DNA of 64,000 nucleotides from Streptomyces sp. NBC_00620 (GTDB taxonomy: Bacteria; Actinomycetota; Actinomycetes; Streptomycetales; Streptomycetaceae): the NCBI RefSeq assembly GCF_026341825.1, contig NZ_JAPENY010000001.1, positions 3,906,001 through 3,970,000 of the forward strand. The letters run 5' to 3'. Within the stretch, counting starts at the first letter, position 1. Each line of letters begins with the position of its first letter. The notes beneath the pieces were generated by a model that saw nothing but the letters and a program-made list of their open reading frames with translations, searched no databases and was not told the origin of the DNA. This document shows, one piece after another, positions 49,903-57,398 of this stretch. The position numbers and the translations under genes are program-made.

Positions 49903-50676
49903 GTGGGACGCCTGGTACCTGCCGTAACCCGAGCTCTGGACATACTCGAGCTCTTCCTCGACGGGGACGGCACGCTCTCCGCCCCCGACATCGTGCGCAA
50001 GCTGCAACTGCCGCGCACGACCGTGCACGAACTGGTCACCACGCTCGCCGCCCGCTCGTACATCGTGCAGGTACCCGGCCAGCCGGGACGCTACCGGCTC
50101 GGCGTGCGGCCGTACCAGCTGGGCAGCCGGTACGCCGAGCAGCTGGACCTCGCCGCCGAGGGCCAGCAGGTCGCCCGCTCGGTCGCCGAGACCTGCGACG
50201 AGACCGTACACGTGGCCATCCTGGAGGGCACCGACGTCATCTACATCGCGAAGGTGGACTCCACGCACGCCGTGCGCATGGTGTCCGCCGCGGGCCGACG
50301 GCTGCCCGCCCACTGCACCTCCGTCGGCAAGATGCTGCTCGCCTCGCTCCCCGATCCGGAGCTGACGTCCCGCGTCCCCGACGACGCCGACCTGGTCGCG
50401 ATGACGCCCAACAGCATCACCGAGCCGGCCGCCCTGCGGGTGGCCCTCGACGAGATCCGGCAGCGGGGCATCGCCGTGGAGAGCCGCGAGTCCAACCCGG
50501 ACGTGAGCTGCGTCGCCGCCCCGGTGCGCGACCGCACGGGCCAGGTCGTCGCCGCGCTCTCCATCTCCGTACCGATGATCCGCTGGAGCGACGAGCGCCT
50601 CACCGAACTCGAGCAGCTCGCCGTGAAGGGCGCCGCCGAACTGTCCGAGCGGCTCGGCCACCGGAGCGTGGGATGA
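49903..50676 (+). CDS. IclR-family regulator of arabinose/arabinan genes
   Basis: 257 residues from the GTG at 49903, preceded by AGGGAGGGGG. Winged helix at about 5-65 (TRALDILELFLDGDGTLSAPDIV; LQLPRTTVHELVTTLAARSYI), then the IclR effector domain (DETVHVAILEGTDVIYIAKVD; LPAHCTSVGKMLLASL; VESRESNPDVSCVAAPVRD; VAALSISVPMIRW). It overlaps the lactonase gene by 4 bp and precedes arabinosidase and importer genes. A sugar acid or lactone of the pathway is the likely effector (inference). Confidence 0.85.
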   Translation: MGRLVPAVTRALDILELFLDGDGTLSAPDIVRKLQLPRTTVHELVTTLAARSYIVQVPGQPGRYRLGVRPYQLGSRYAEQLDLAAEGQQVARSVAETCDETVHVAILEGTDVIYIAKVDSTHAVRMVSAAGRRLPAHCTSVGKMLLASLPDPELTSRVPDDADLVAMTPNSITEPAALRVALDEIRQRGIAVESRESNPDVSCVAAPVRDRTGQVVAALSISVPMIRWSDERLTELEQLAVKGAAELSERLGHRSVG

Positions 50677-51512
50677 CGGCCGTCGAGGTCGCGGTACGCG
50701 AGCACGCGACGCTGGGGGAGGGACCCACCTGGGACACCGCCGCCCAGCGGCTGATCTGGGTCGACATCCTCGGCTCGCGGATCCACACGTACGACCCGGT
50801 GACCGGTCGCCGCACGGTCATGGTCACCGAGCAGCACGTGGGCGCCGCGAAGCCGCGCACGGACGGCGGCCTGGTGGTCAACCTCCGTGACGGCGTGGGG
50901 ATCTACGACTTCACGGGCTTCCGCTGGCTGCACCGGGACGTCGTTCCCGGCCGCCGCGGCAACGACGCGGCGGTCGCGCCCGACGGCTCCCTGTGGACCG
51001 GCACCATGCGCTACGACGAGGCGCCGGGCGGCGGCACCCTGTCACGGATCGCCCCCGACGGCACCGCGACGACCGTCCTCGACGACGTCGCCGTCAGCAA
51101 CGGCACCGGCTGGAGCCCCGACGGCCGGCTGATGTACTACATCGACTCACCGACGCGCAGCATCGACGTGTTCGACGTCGGTGCCGACCAACTGCCGGTC
51201 AACAGACGGCAGTTGGCCTCGGTGGACGAGGGCTTCCCCGACGGTCTCACCGTCGACGCCGACGGCTGCGTCTGGGTGGCCCTCTGGGACGGCGGCGCGG
51301 TCCGCCGCTACACCCCGGACGGGGAACTCGACCGAGTGATCGAGCTCCCCGTACTCCGCCCCACCGCCTGCGCGTTCGGCGGCGCCGACCTCACCGACCT
51401 GTACATCACCACAGCCCGTACGGGCCTGGAGGCACCGCATCCGCTCTCCGGCTCGGTGCTCGTCGTCCCCGGCGCCGGCAAGGGGCTCGCGCAGCCCGCG
51501 TTCGCGGGATAG
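50673..51512 (+). CDS. SMP-30/gluconolactonase-family lactonase (probable L-arabinonolactonase)
   Basis: 279 residues, one six-bladed propeller. Metal ligands are visible: Glu in TLGEGPTWD (about residue 16), Asn in GRRGNDAAVAPDGSLW (about 102), Asn in VAVSNGTGWSPDG and Asp in GFPDGLTVDADG (about 200). Family members hydrolyse aldonolactones. ATGA coupling to the IclR gene and downstream arabinosidases suggest L-arabinono-1,4-lactone as substrate, which would mean oxidative arabinose breakdown. The lactone dehydrogenase and dehydratase genes are not in the window. Confidence 0.83.
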   Translation: MTAVEVAVREHATLGEGPTWDTAAQRLIWVDILGSRIHTYDPVTGRRTVMVTEQHVGAAKPRTDGGLVVNLRDGVGIYDFTGFRWLHRDVVPGRRGNDAAVAPDGSLWTGTMRYDEAPGGGTLSRIAPDGTATTVLDDVAVSNGTGWSPDGRLMYYIDSPTRSIDVFDVGADQLPVNRRQLASVDEGFPDGLTVDADGCVWVALWDGGAVRRYTPDGELDRVIELPVLRPTACAFGGADLTDLYITTARTGLEAPHPLSGSVLVVPGAGKGLAQPAFAG

Positions 51513-51536
51513 CCCCGCTCCGACGACGAACTCCCT

Positions 51537-51576
51537 GAAGTCCCCGACCGCGTGCCGGTCGGGGACTTCTGTTTTT
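51537..51576 (+). terminator. Rho-independent terminator after the lactonase gene
   Basis: A perfect 14-bp stem (GAAGTCCCCGACCG and its complement) with loop CGTGC, followed by TGTTTTT. A classical terminator, rare in this window, 24 bp after the lactonase stop. It separates the regulator-lactonase unit from the importer operon. Confidence 0.95.
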
Positions 51577-51586
51577 GCGCAAACCA

Positions 51587-51615
51587 TTGACTAGAAAGCG
51601 CTTCCTATCTACGGT
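51587..51615 (+). promoter_or_regulatory. Promoter of the importer operon with a LacI-like palindrome in its spacer
   Basis: TTGACT at 51587-51592 and TACGGT at 51610-51615 are 17 bases apart, a good housekeeping promoter. The spacer holds AGAAAGCGCTTCCT (51593-51606), a near-palindrome of the kind bound by LacI-family repressors in Streptomyces. RNA polymerase and such a repressor could not bind together. Confidence 0.7.
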
Positions 51616-51619
51616 CCCG

Positions 51620-51653
51620 TTCGAAGTTACGAGCGCTAATCGAAATCTCGAAC
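51620..51653 (+). promoter_or_regulatory. Two IclR-like dyads upstream of the solute-binding protein gene
   Basis: TTCGAAGTTACGAGC (51620-51634) and TCGAAATCTCGAAC (51640-51653) match the dyad found before the IclR gene. They lie just downstream of the promoter, a repressing position. Confidence 0.6.
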
Positions 51654-51705
51654 AAGATCATTCCGAGTAGTTCGGACAACAAATCTCCGACAGTAAGGGC
51701 AGGGC

Positions 51706-53064
51706 ATGGGACGACCTGACCTGGATCGCCGACACCTTCTCGCCGGCCTGGGCGGGCTGACGGTCGCGGGCAGCCTCGGCTTCGCCGCACTCGGCACCGG
51801 CGCGGACGCACTCGCGTCCAGCGCGAGCACCCGGGTCCGCTACTGGAACCTCTTCAGCGGCGGCGACGGCGCCAACATGATCGCGATGCTGGACGCCTTC
51901 CGTAAGGCGAACCCCTCCATCGACGTGAAGGACTCCACCCTTCAGTGGGGCAACCCCTTCTACACCAAGCTCGCCATGGCGGCCGCGGGCAACCGCGCAC
52001 CGGACCTCGGCGTCATGCATATGGGCAGGGTCGCGGGCTTCTCGCCGGGGCGGCTCCTCGACCCGTGGGACGAGGAGCTCCTCGCCAAGTACGGCGTACG
52101 CAAGGAGGACTACAACCCGGCGCTGTGGAACCGCGGTGTCATCGACGGCAAGCTCTACGCCCTGCCGCTCGACATCCACGTACAGCTCTGCTTCTACCGC
52201 AAGGACGTACTGAAGAAGGCGGACCTGCTCGGCGACGACGGCCGGATGATCCCGGTCACCTCCACCGGCGAGTGGTTCGACGTCCTGAAGAAGGCCAAGA
52301 AGGTCCAGAAGAAGGGCCTGCAGACCATCGGTCTGTGGACCAACGACCAGAACTTCCAGTGGTGGTTCTTCGTCGCCTTCTACACCCAGCTCGGCGGTCG
52401 GTGGTTCAACGACGACGACCCCGCAAACACAGAAGTCCTGTTCGACGTCGACAAGGCGACCCGGGTCCTGGAGTTCTTCCGCCGGCACGTCACCGACGGG
52501 TACGTCATCCCGGGCGCGCCGACCGGCGAGCAGTTCATCAACGGCGCCCCCTTCACCTGGGAGGGCAACTGGTCGGTGCCGGTCTTCTCCGGCGCCGAGC
52601 TGGACTACGGCGCGACCCCGCTCCCGCCCGTCTTCGGCAAGCAGGCCACGCACGCCGAGTCGCACGCGTTCGTCCTGCCGCACCAGGCAGGGCGCGGCGG
52701 CGCCACCAACGAGGCCGCGCACGAGCTGGCCGCGTACGTCGTCACGCACGCCCTGCAGTGGGCGGCCGGCGGCCACATCCCCGCGTACACACCGACGCTG
52801 TCCACGGACGCGTACAAGAAGCTGGAACCGCAGAACGAGTACGTGAGCGCCATGGACCACCAGGCCACCGAGCCCAAGGTGTGGTTCGCGGGCTCCACCG
52901 GCGTCCTCGCCCAGGACCTCGGCCCCGTCGTCGTCTCCTCGACCATGGGCTCGGCCAAGCCGGCCGCCGTCGCGCGGACGATGAAGAGCCATCTCACCAA
53001 GCTCCTCGCATCGAAGAACCCGATGGACGGCAAGACCGCAGCGCAGGGAGGTGCTGTCGCATGA
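51706..53064 (+). CDS. Extracellular sugar-binding protein of a CUT1 ABC importer
   Basis: 452 residues. Twin-arginine signal DRRHLLAGLGGLTVAGSLGF with no lipobox cysteine. Mature part has the MalE-type pattern: VRYWNLFSGGDGANMIAMLD, PDLGVMHMGRV, YALPLDIHVQLCFYRKDVLK, FTWEGNWSVP. It should bind arabinose or arabino-oligosaccharides, judged by the two arabinosidases in the same operon. ATGA overlap with the first permease. Operator sites of two regulator types lie upstream. Confidence 0.88.
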   Translation: MGRPDLDRRHLLAGLGGLTVAGSLGFAALGTGADALASSASTRVRYWNLFSGGDGANMIAMLDAFRKANPSIDVKDSTLQWGNPFYTKLAMAAAGNRAPDLGVMHMGRVAGFSPGRLLDPWDEELLAKYGVRKEDYNPALWNRGVIDGKLYALPLDIHVQLCFYRKDVLKKADLLGDDGRMIPVTSTGEWFDVLKKAKKVQKKGLQTIGLWTNDQNFQWWFFVAFYTQLGGRWFNDDDPANTEVLFDVDKATRVLEFFRRHVTDGYVIPGAPTGEQFINGAPFTWEGNWSVPVFSGAELDYGATPLPPVFGKQATHAESHAFVLPHQAGRGGATNEAAHELAAYVVTHALQWAAGGHIPAYTPTLSTDAYKKLEPQNEYVSAMDHQATEPKVWFAGSTGVLAQDLGPVVVSSTMGSAKPAAVARTMKSHLTKLLASKNPMDGKTAAQGGAVA

Positions 53065-53999
53065 CGACCAGTGCTGAGACCGTCATCGCACCGGCGCGGG
53101 TGAAGACCGCCGCCGCCACCGCGACCGTCCGCCGCAAGCAGGGCTTCCAGCACGGGGGTTGGTTCGTCGCCCCGTTCCTGGCGCTCTTCGTGCTGTTCGT
53201 GGTCTGGCCGCTGCTGCGCGGCGTCTACCTCAGCTTCACGGACGCCAACATCTCCGGCGACAGCGCGAGCTTCGTCGGCCTCGACAACTACCGCGAGGCC
53301 CTGAACGACCAGGCGATGTGGGACGCGCTCGGCCACAGCGCGTACTTCACGCTGCTCGTCGTGCCGTGCATCACGGTCCTGGCCTTCCTGCTCGCGATGC
53401 TCGCGCACCACATCGAGCGCGGCAAGTGGCTGTGGCGGCTGTGCTTCTTCGTGCCGTTCCTGCTGCCGTCGACCGTCGCGGCCAACATGTGGCAATGGCT
53501 GTTCACCCAGGGGATCGGCCTGTTCAACGAGACCTTCGGGCTCGACACGCCCTGGCTGACCGACAAGTCGTACGCGATGCTCGCCATCGTCATCGCGACG
53601 CTGTGGTGGACGGTGGGCTTCAGCTTCCTGCTGTACCTCGCCGCGCTCCAGGGCATTCCCGACCACCTCTACGAGGCCGCCGAACTGGACGGCGCGAACG
53701 CCTGGCACCGCATGGTCCACATCACGCTCCCGATGCTGCGCCACATCACCGGCCTGGTGATCGCGCTCCAGATCCTCGCCTCGCTCCAGCTCTTCGACCA
53801 GGCCGTCGTGATGATGGACTTCGGACCGGGACCGGAGATCAGCACCCGCTCCTTCGTCCAGTACACCCTCGAACAGGGCTTCACCAGCTACCGCGTGGGC
53901 TACGCCTCCGCGATGTCCATCATCTTCTTCGTGATCATCGCGGCCGTCGCCCTCGCGCGGATGGCGCTGCTGCGCAACCGTGAGGAGGGCGGCCGATGA
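53061..53999 (+). CDS. CUT1 sugar ABC permease, MalF-like
   Basis: 312 residues with six main helices and an N-terminal cytoplasmic stretch. The EAA loop that contacts the ATPase is YEAAELDGANAWHRMVHITL (about 206-225). Start and stop overlap neighbours by 4 bp. No ATPase gene is present; in Streptomyces the shared MsiK ATPase energises such importers. Confidence 0.9.
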   Translation: MTTSAETVIAPARVKTAAATATVRRKQGFQHGGWFVAPFLALFVLFVVWPLLRGVYLSFTDANISGDSASFVGLDNYREALNDQAMWDALGHSAYFTLLVVPCITVLAFLLAMLAHHIERGKWLWRLCFFVPFLLPSTVAANMWQWLFTQGIGLFNETFGLDTPWLTDKSYAMLAIVIATLWWTVGFSFLLYLAALQGIPDHLYEAAELDGANAWHRMVHITLPMLRHITGLVIALQILASLQLFDQAVVMMDFGPGPEISTRSFVQYTLEQGFTSYRVGYASAMSIIFFVIIAAVALARMALLRNREEGGR

Positions 54000-54859
54000 C
54001 CACGGCTACAACCACCCCTGTACGTAAGTCCCGCAAGCCCTGGACGCCCAGCCAGATCGTCCTCACGCTGCTCGGCGTCGCCGTCTCCGCCGTCTTCTTG
54101 GCGCCGATCGCGGCGGCCCTGCTCACCTCGCTCAAGTCGGAGGCCGAGGCAGCCGAAATCCCGCCGCACTGGCTGCCGAAGGTCTGGACGGGCCAGGCCT
54201 GGAAGGGCCTCTGGGAGACCGGCAACATCACGAACTGGTTCGTCAACTCCCTAGTGGTGTCGGTCCTTGTGACGGCCGTCGTGGTCACCGTCGCCGCACT
54301 CGCCGGATACGGTTTCGCCCGCACCGAGTTCAAGGGCAAGTCCGTCCTGATGGGCGTGGTGATGGCGGGCCTGATGATCTCCCCGGCCGTCCTGGGTGTC
54401 CCCCTGTTCACCACGGTCCAGCAGATGGGGATGGTCGACACCTACTGGGGCATGATCCTGCCGCAGTGCGCGCCCGCCGCGATGGTCTACATCCTCTACA
54501 AGTTCTTCCAGGGCATTCCCAGGGAGCTGGAGGAGGCCGCCTTCATCGACGGCGCGGGCCGCTGGCGCGTCTTCTTCACCATCATCGTGCCGCTCTCGCG
54601 CCCGTCCCTCTCCGCGGTCGGCATCTTCACCTTCATCGCGTCCTGGAACAACTTCCTGTGGCCGTACATGGTGACCAACAACCCCGACCTGATGACCATG
54701 CCGAACGGCATCGCGACCGTCATGAACTCCTACGGAATCCAGTGGGCCCAGCTCATGGCCGGCGGCCTGATGGCAGGCCTGCCGCTGATCATCGTCTTCG
54801 TCTTCTTCCAGCGGCAGATCGTGGCGGGTGTCGCCCACACGGGATTGGCGGGACAGTGA
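53996..54859 (+). CDS. CUT1 sugar ABC permease, MalG-like
   Basis: 287 residues, six helices; starts with a polar tail and FLAPIAAALLTSLKS. EAA loop: LEEAAFIDGAGRWRVFFTII (about 177-196). C terminus VFVFFQRQIVAGVAHTGLAG is typical of MalG types. GTGA overlap with the GH43 gene shows that import and hydrolysis are translated together. Confidence 0.9.
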   Translation: MTTATTTPVRKSRKPWTPSQIVLTLLGVAVSAVFLAPIAAALLTSLKSEAEAAEIPPHWLPKVWTGQAWKGLWETGNITNWFVNSLVVSVLVTAVVVTVAALAGYGFARTEFKGKSVLMGVVMAGLMISPAVLGVPLFTTVQQMGMVDTYWGMILPQCAPAAMVYILYKFFQGIPRELEEAAFIDGAGRWRVFFTIIVPLSRPSLSAVGIFTFIASWNNFLWPYMVTNNPDLMTMPNGIATVMNSYGIQWAQLMAGGLMAGLPLIIVFVFFQRQIVAGVAHTGLAGQ

Positions 54860-55827
54860 CCCTGCGAAGAAGCCTTGCCGCGGCGGCCCTGGCGACCGCC
54901 CTGGCCCTGCTGCCCAACACCGCGCAGGCGGCCGAGAGTTACCCGGACCCGCAACCGATCACCGGCCAGCAGATCATCCACGACCCGACCGTCATCCATC
55001 TCAAGTCCGGCGGATACGTGGCCTACTCGACCGGCGGCATCATCGGAGCGCGCACGTCGAAGGACCGCACCCAGTGGGACGACGCGGGCAACGCCTTCGC
55101 CAAGCCGCCGAGTTGGTGGTACGAGTACAACGACACCGGCGACCCGTGGGCACCGGACATCTCCTACCGCGCCGGCAAGTACTGGCTGTACTACGCCGTC
55201 TCGTCCTGGGGCACCAACCACTCCGCGATCGGCGTGGCGACGTCCGACAGCGGCCTCCCCGGCACCTGGACCGACCACGGCAAGGCCTTCACCTCGGAGA
55301 CGACCGACACCTGGAACGCCATAGACCCGGCCCTGATCAGCGCGGACGGCAAGCTGTGGATGTCGTTCGGCTCGTACTGGACGGGCATCCGCATGATCGA
55401 ACTCGACCCGAGTACAGGCAAGGCCGCCAAGGGCACCAAGGTCCACCACCTGGCAACCCGCCCCGACCTCCCGTACGCCGTCGAAGGCCCGTACATCGTC
55501 AAGCACGGCCACTACTACTACCTCTTCGCGTCGTACGACGCGTGCTGCGCGGGCGTGAACTCCACGTACAAGATCAGGGTCGGCAGGTCCCCGACGATCA
55601 CCGGCCCCTACGTCGACAGCACGGGCAAGCCGATGTTGGAGGGCGGCGGCGACCTCCTCCTGGCCGGCCACGGGCGCTACATCGGCACGGGCGGCGAGTC
55701 GGTGTTCCGCGACCGAGGCCAGGACTGGCTGGCGTACCACTACTACGACGCAGAGGACTCAGGCACGCCCAAGCTGGGGCTGAACGCCCTCGGCTGGACA
55801 AAAGACGGCTGGCCAAGCGTCCGTTAG
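54856..55827 (+). CDS. Secreted GH43 arabinan endo-1,5-alpha-L-arabinosidase
   Basis: 323 residues from a GTG at 54856. Sec signal TLRRSLAAAALATALALLPN then TAQAAES. Five-bladed propeller with the GH43 triad: Asp in IIHDPTVI (about 43, base), Asp in WAPDISYR (about 101, pKa modulator) and Glu in YAVEGPYIV (about 210, acid). The motif FASYDACCAGVNSTYKIRVG is hallmark of arabinanases. It cuts arabinan outside the cell, feeding the importer encoded just upstream. Confidence 0.88.
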   Translation: MTLRRSLAAAALATALALLPNTAQAAESYPDPQPITGQQIIHDPTVIHLKSGGYVAYSTGGIIGARTSKDRTQWDDAGNAFAKPPSWWYEYNDTGDPWAPDISYRAGKYWLYYAVSSWGTNHSAIGVATSDSGLPGTWTDHGKAFTSETTDTWNAIDPALISADGKLWMSFGSYWTGIRMIELDPSTGKAAKGTKVHHLATRPDLPYAVEGPYIVKHGHYYYLFASYDACCAGVNSTYKIRVGRSPTITGPYVDSTGKPMLEGGGDLLLAGHGRYIGTGGESVFRDRGQDWLAYHYYDAEDSGTPKLGLNALGWTKDGWPSVR

Positions 55828-55828
55828 G

Positions 55829-55858
55829 GGCGCGGGGAACTGCGCGACCAGCCCAATC
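55829..55858. repeat. Dispersed Streptomyces intergenic repeat
   Basis: GGGGCGCGGGGAACTGCGCG followed by ACCAGCCC, in the 68-bp gap between the GH43 and GH51 genes. I recognise this as a very common intergenic motif of Streptomyces (from memory). It contains a GCGCGGGGAACTGCGCG hairpin. Confidence 0.75.
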
Positions 55859-55895
55859 GAACCCGCAGACAAAACTCAACCCCCGGAAGGAAGAG

Positions 55896-57398
55896 ATGCG
55901 CACCGCCCACTTCGCCCTGGACCCCGCCTTCACCATAGGCAAGGTCAACCCCCGCCTGTTCGGATCCTTCGTAGAACACCTCGGCCGCTGCGTCTACACC
56001 GGCATCTTCGAGCCGGCCCACCCGTCGGCGGACGAGGCGGGCCTGCGCCAGGACGTGCTGGAGCTGGTCCGTGAACTCGGCGTCACAACCATCCGCTACC
56101 CCGGTGGCAACTTCGTCTCCGCCTACAACTGGGAGGACTCGGTGGGCCCGGCCGAGGACCGCCCCCGCCGCCTGGACCTCGCCTGGCGCTCCACGGAGTC
56201 CAACCGGTTCGGCCTCTCCGAGTACATCGCGTTCCTCAAGAAGGTCGGCCCGCAGGCCGAGCCGATGATGGCCGTGAACCTCGGCACACGCGGTGTCCCC
56301 GAGGCCCTGGCGCTCCTGGAGTACGCCAACCACCCCTCGGGGACCGCCCGTTCGGACCTGCGGGTGGCGCACGGGGACAAGGACCCGTTCGGCATCAAGC
56401 TGTGGTGCCTGGGCAACGAGATGGACGGGCCCTGGCAGACCGGGCACAAGACCGCCGAGGAGTACGGCCGGCTCGCCGCCGAGACCGCACGCGCGATGCG
56501 CCAGATCGAGCCGGACCTCGAACTCGTCGCGTGCGGCTCCTCCGGGCAGAACATGGAGACGTTCGCCGCGTGGGAGGCGACCGTGCTCCAGGAGACGTAC
56601 GACCTCGTCGACCACGTCTCGCTGCACGCCTACTACGAGGAGACCGACGGCGACCGGGACTCCTTCCTCGCCTCCGCCGTCGACACCGAGTCCTTCATCG
56701 AGAACGTGGTGGCGACCTGCGACCACGTGGGCGCCCGCCTCAAGTCGAAGAAGAAGATCAACCTCTCCTTCGACGAGTGGAACGTCTGGTACCAGAGCCG
56801 CCCCAACCCGCACCCGGTGGAGGACTGGCAGGAGGCCCCGCGCATCCTGGAGGACGTCTACTCCGTCACGGACGCGGTCGTCTTCGGCTCGCTGCTCATC
56901 GCGCTGCTGCGGCACGCCGACCGGGTGACCGTCGCCTGCCTCGCCCAGCTCGTCAACGTCATCGCGCCGATCATGACGGAGCCGGGCGGCCCGGCCTGGC
57001 GGCAGACGACGTTCTTCCCCTTCGCGCAGGCCTCGGCGTACGGGCGCGGGGAGGTCCTCGACGTACGGGTGGACTCGCCGACGTACGAGACGAAGAAGTA
57101 CGGCGAGGCGGACCTGCTGCACGCCACCGCCGTGCGCGCCGAGGACGGCTCGGTGACCGTCTTCGCGGTCAACCGCAGTCAGACCGAGCCGCTGCCGATC
57201 GAAGTCGCCCTGAACCGGCTGGGGTTGACGACGGTCGTCGAGCACAGTGCGATCGCCGATGCCGACCCGGATGCCACCAACACCCTGGACGACCCGGAGC
57301 GGGTCACTCCGCACCGGGTCGAGGGGGCCACCCTCCAGGACGGCACGTTGACCGCCGTCCTGGAGCCGCTGTCCTGGAACGTGATCCGGCTCGGCTAG
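55896..57398 (+). CDS. abfA: GH51 alpha-L-arabinofuranosidase
   Basis: 500 residues from the ATG at 55896 (GGAAGGAAGAG site). No signal peptide, so intracellular. GH51 hallmarks: FGSFVEHLGRCVYTGIFEP, TIRYPGGNFVSAYNWED, acid/base Glu in WCLGNEMDGPWQ (about 175), nucleophile Glu in LSFDEWNVWYQ (about 293), and a C-terminal beta-sandwich ending PLSWNVIRLG. It releases arabinose from imported arabino-oligosaccharides. Its TAG stop shares CTAG with the convergent GH35 stop. Confidence 0.93.
   Translation: MRTAHFALDPAFTIGKVNPRLFGSFVEHLGRCVYTGIFEPAHPSADEAGLRQDVLELVRELGVTTIRYPGGNFVSAYNWEDSVGPAEDRPRRLDLAWRSTESNRFGLSEYIAFLKKVGPQAEPMMAVNLGTRGVPEALALLEYANHPSGTARSDLRVAHGDKDPFGIKLWCLGNEMDGPWQTGHKTAEEYGRLAAETARAMRQIEPDLELVACGSSGQNMETFAAWEATVLQETYDLVDHVSLHAYYEETDGDRDSFLASAVDTESFIENVVATCDHVGARLKSKKKINLSFDEWNVWYQSRPNPHPVEDWQEAPRILEDVYSVTDAVVFGSLLIALLRHADRVTVACLAQLVNVIAPIMTEPGGPAWRQTTFFPFAQASAYGRGEVLDVRVDSPTYETKKYGEADLLHATAVRAEDGSVTVFAVNRSQTEPLPIEVALNRLGLTTVVEHSAIADADPDATNTLDDPERVTPHRVEGATLQDGTLTAVLEPLSWNVIRLG

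Noticed and set aside
49515..51512. Long fused frame running from the PucR gene region through the IclR gene into the lactonase
   Set aside because: The upstream part is an out-of-frame shadow; the lactonase starts at 50673 with ATGA coupling and a clear N-terminal motif.
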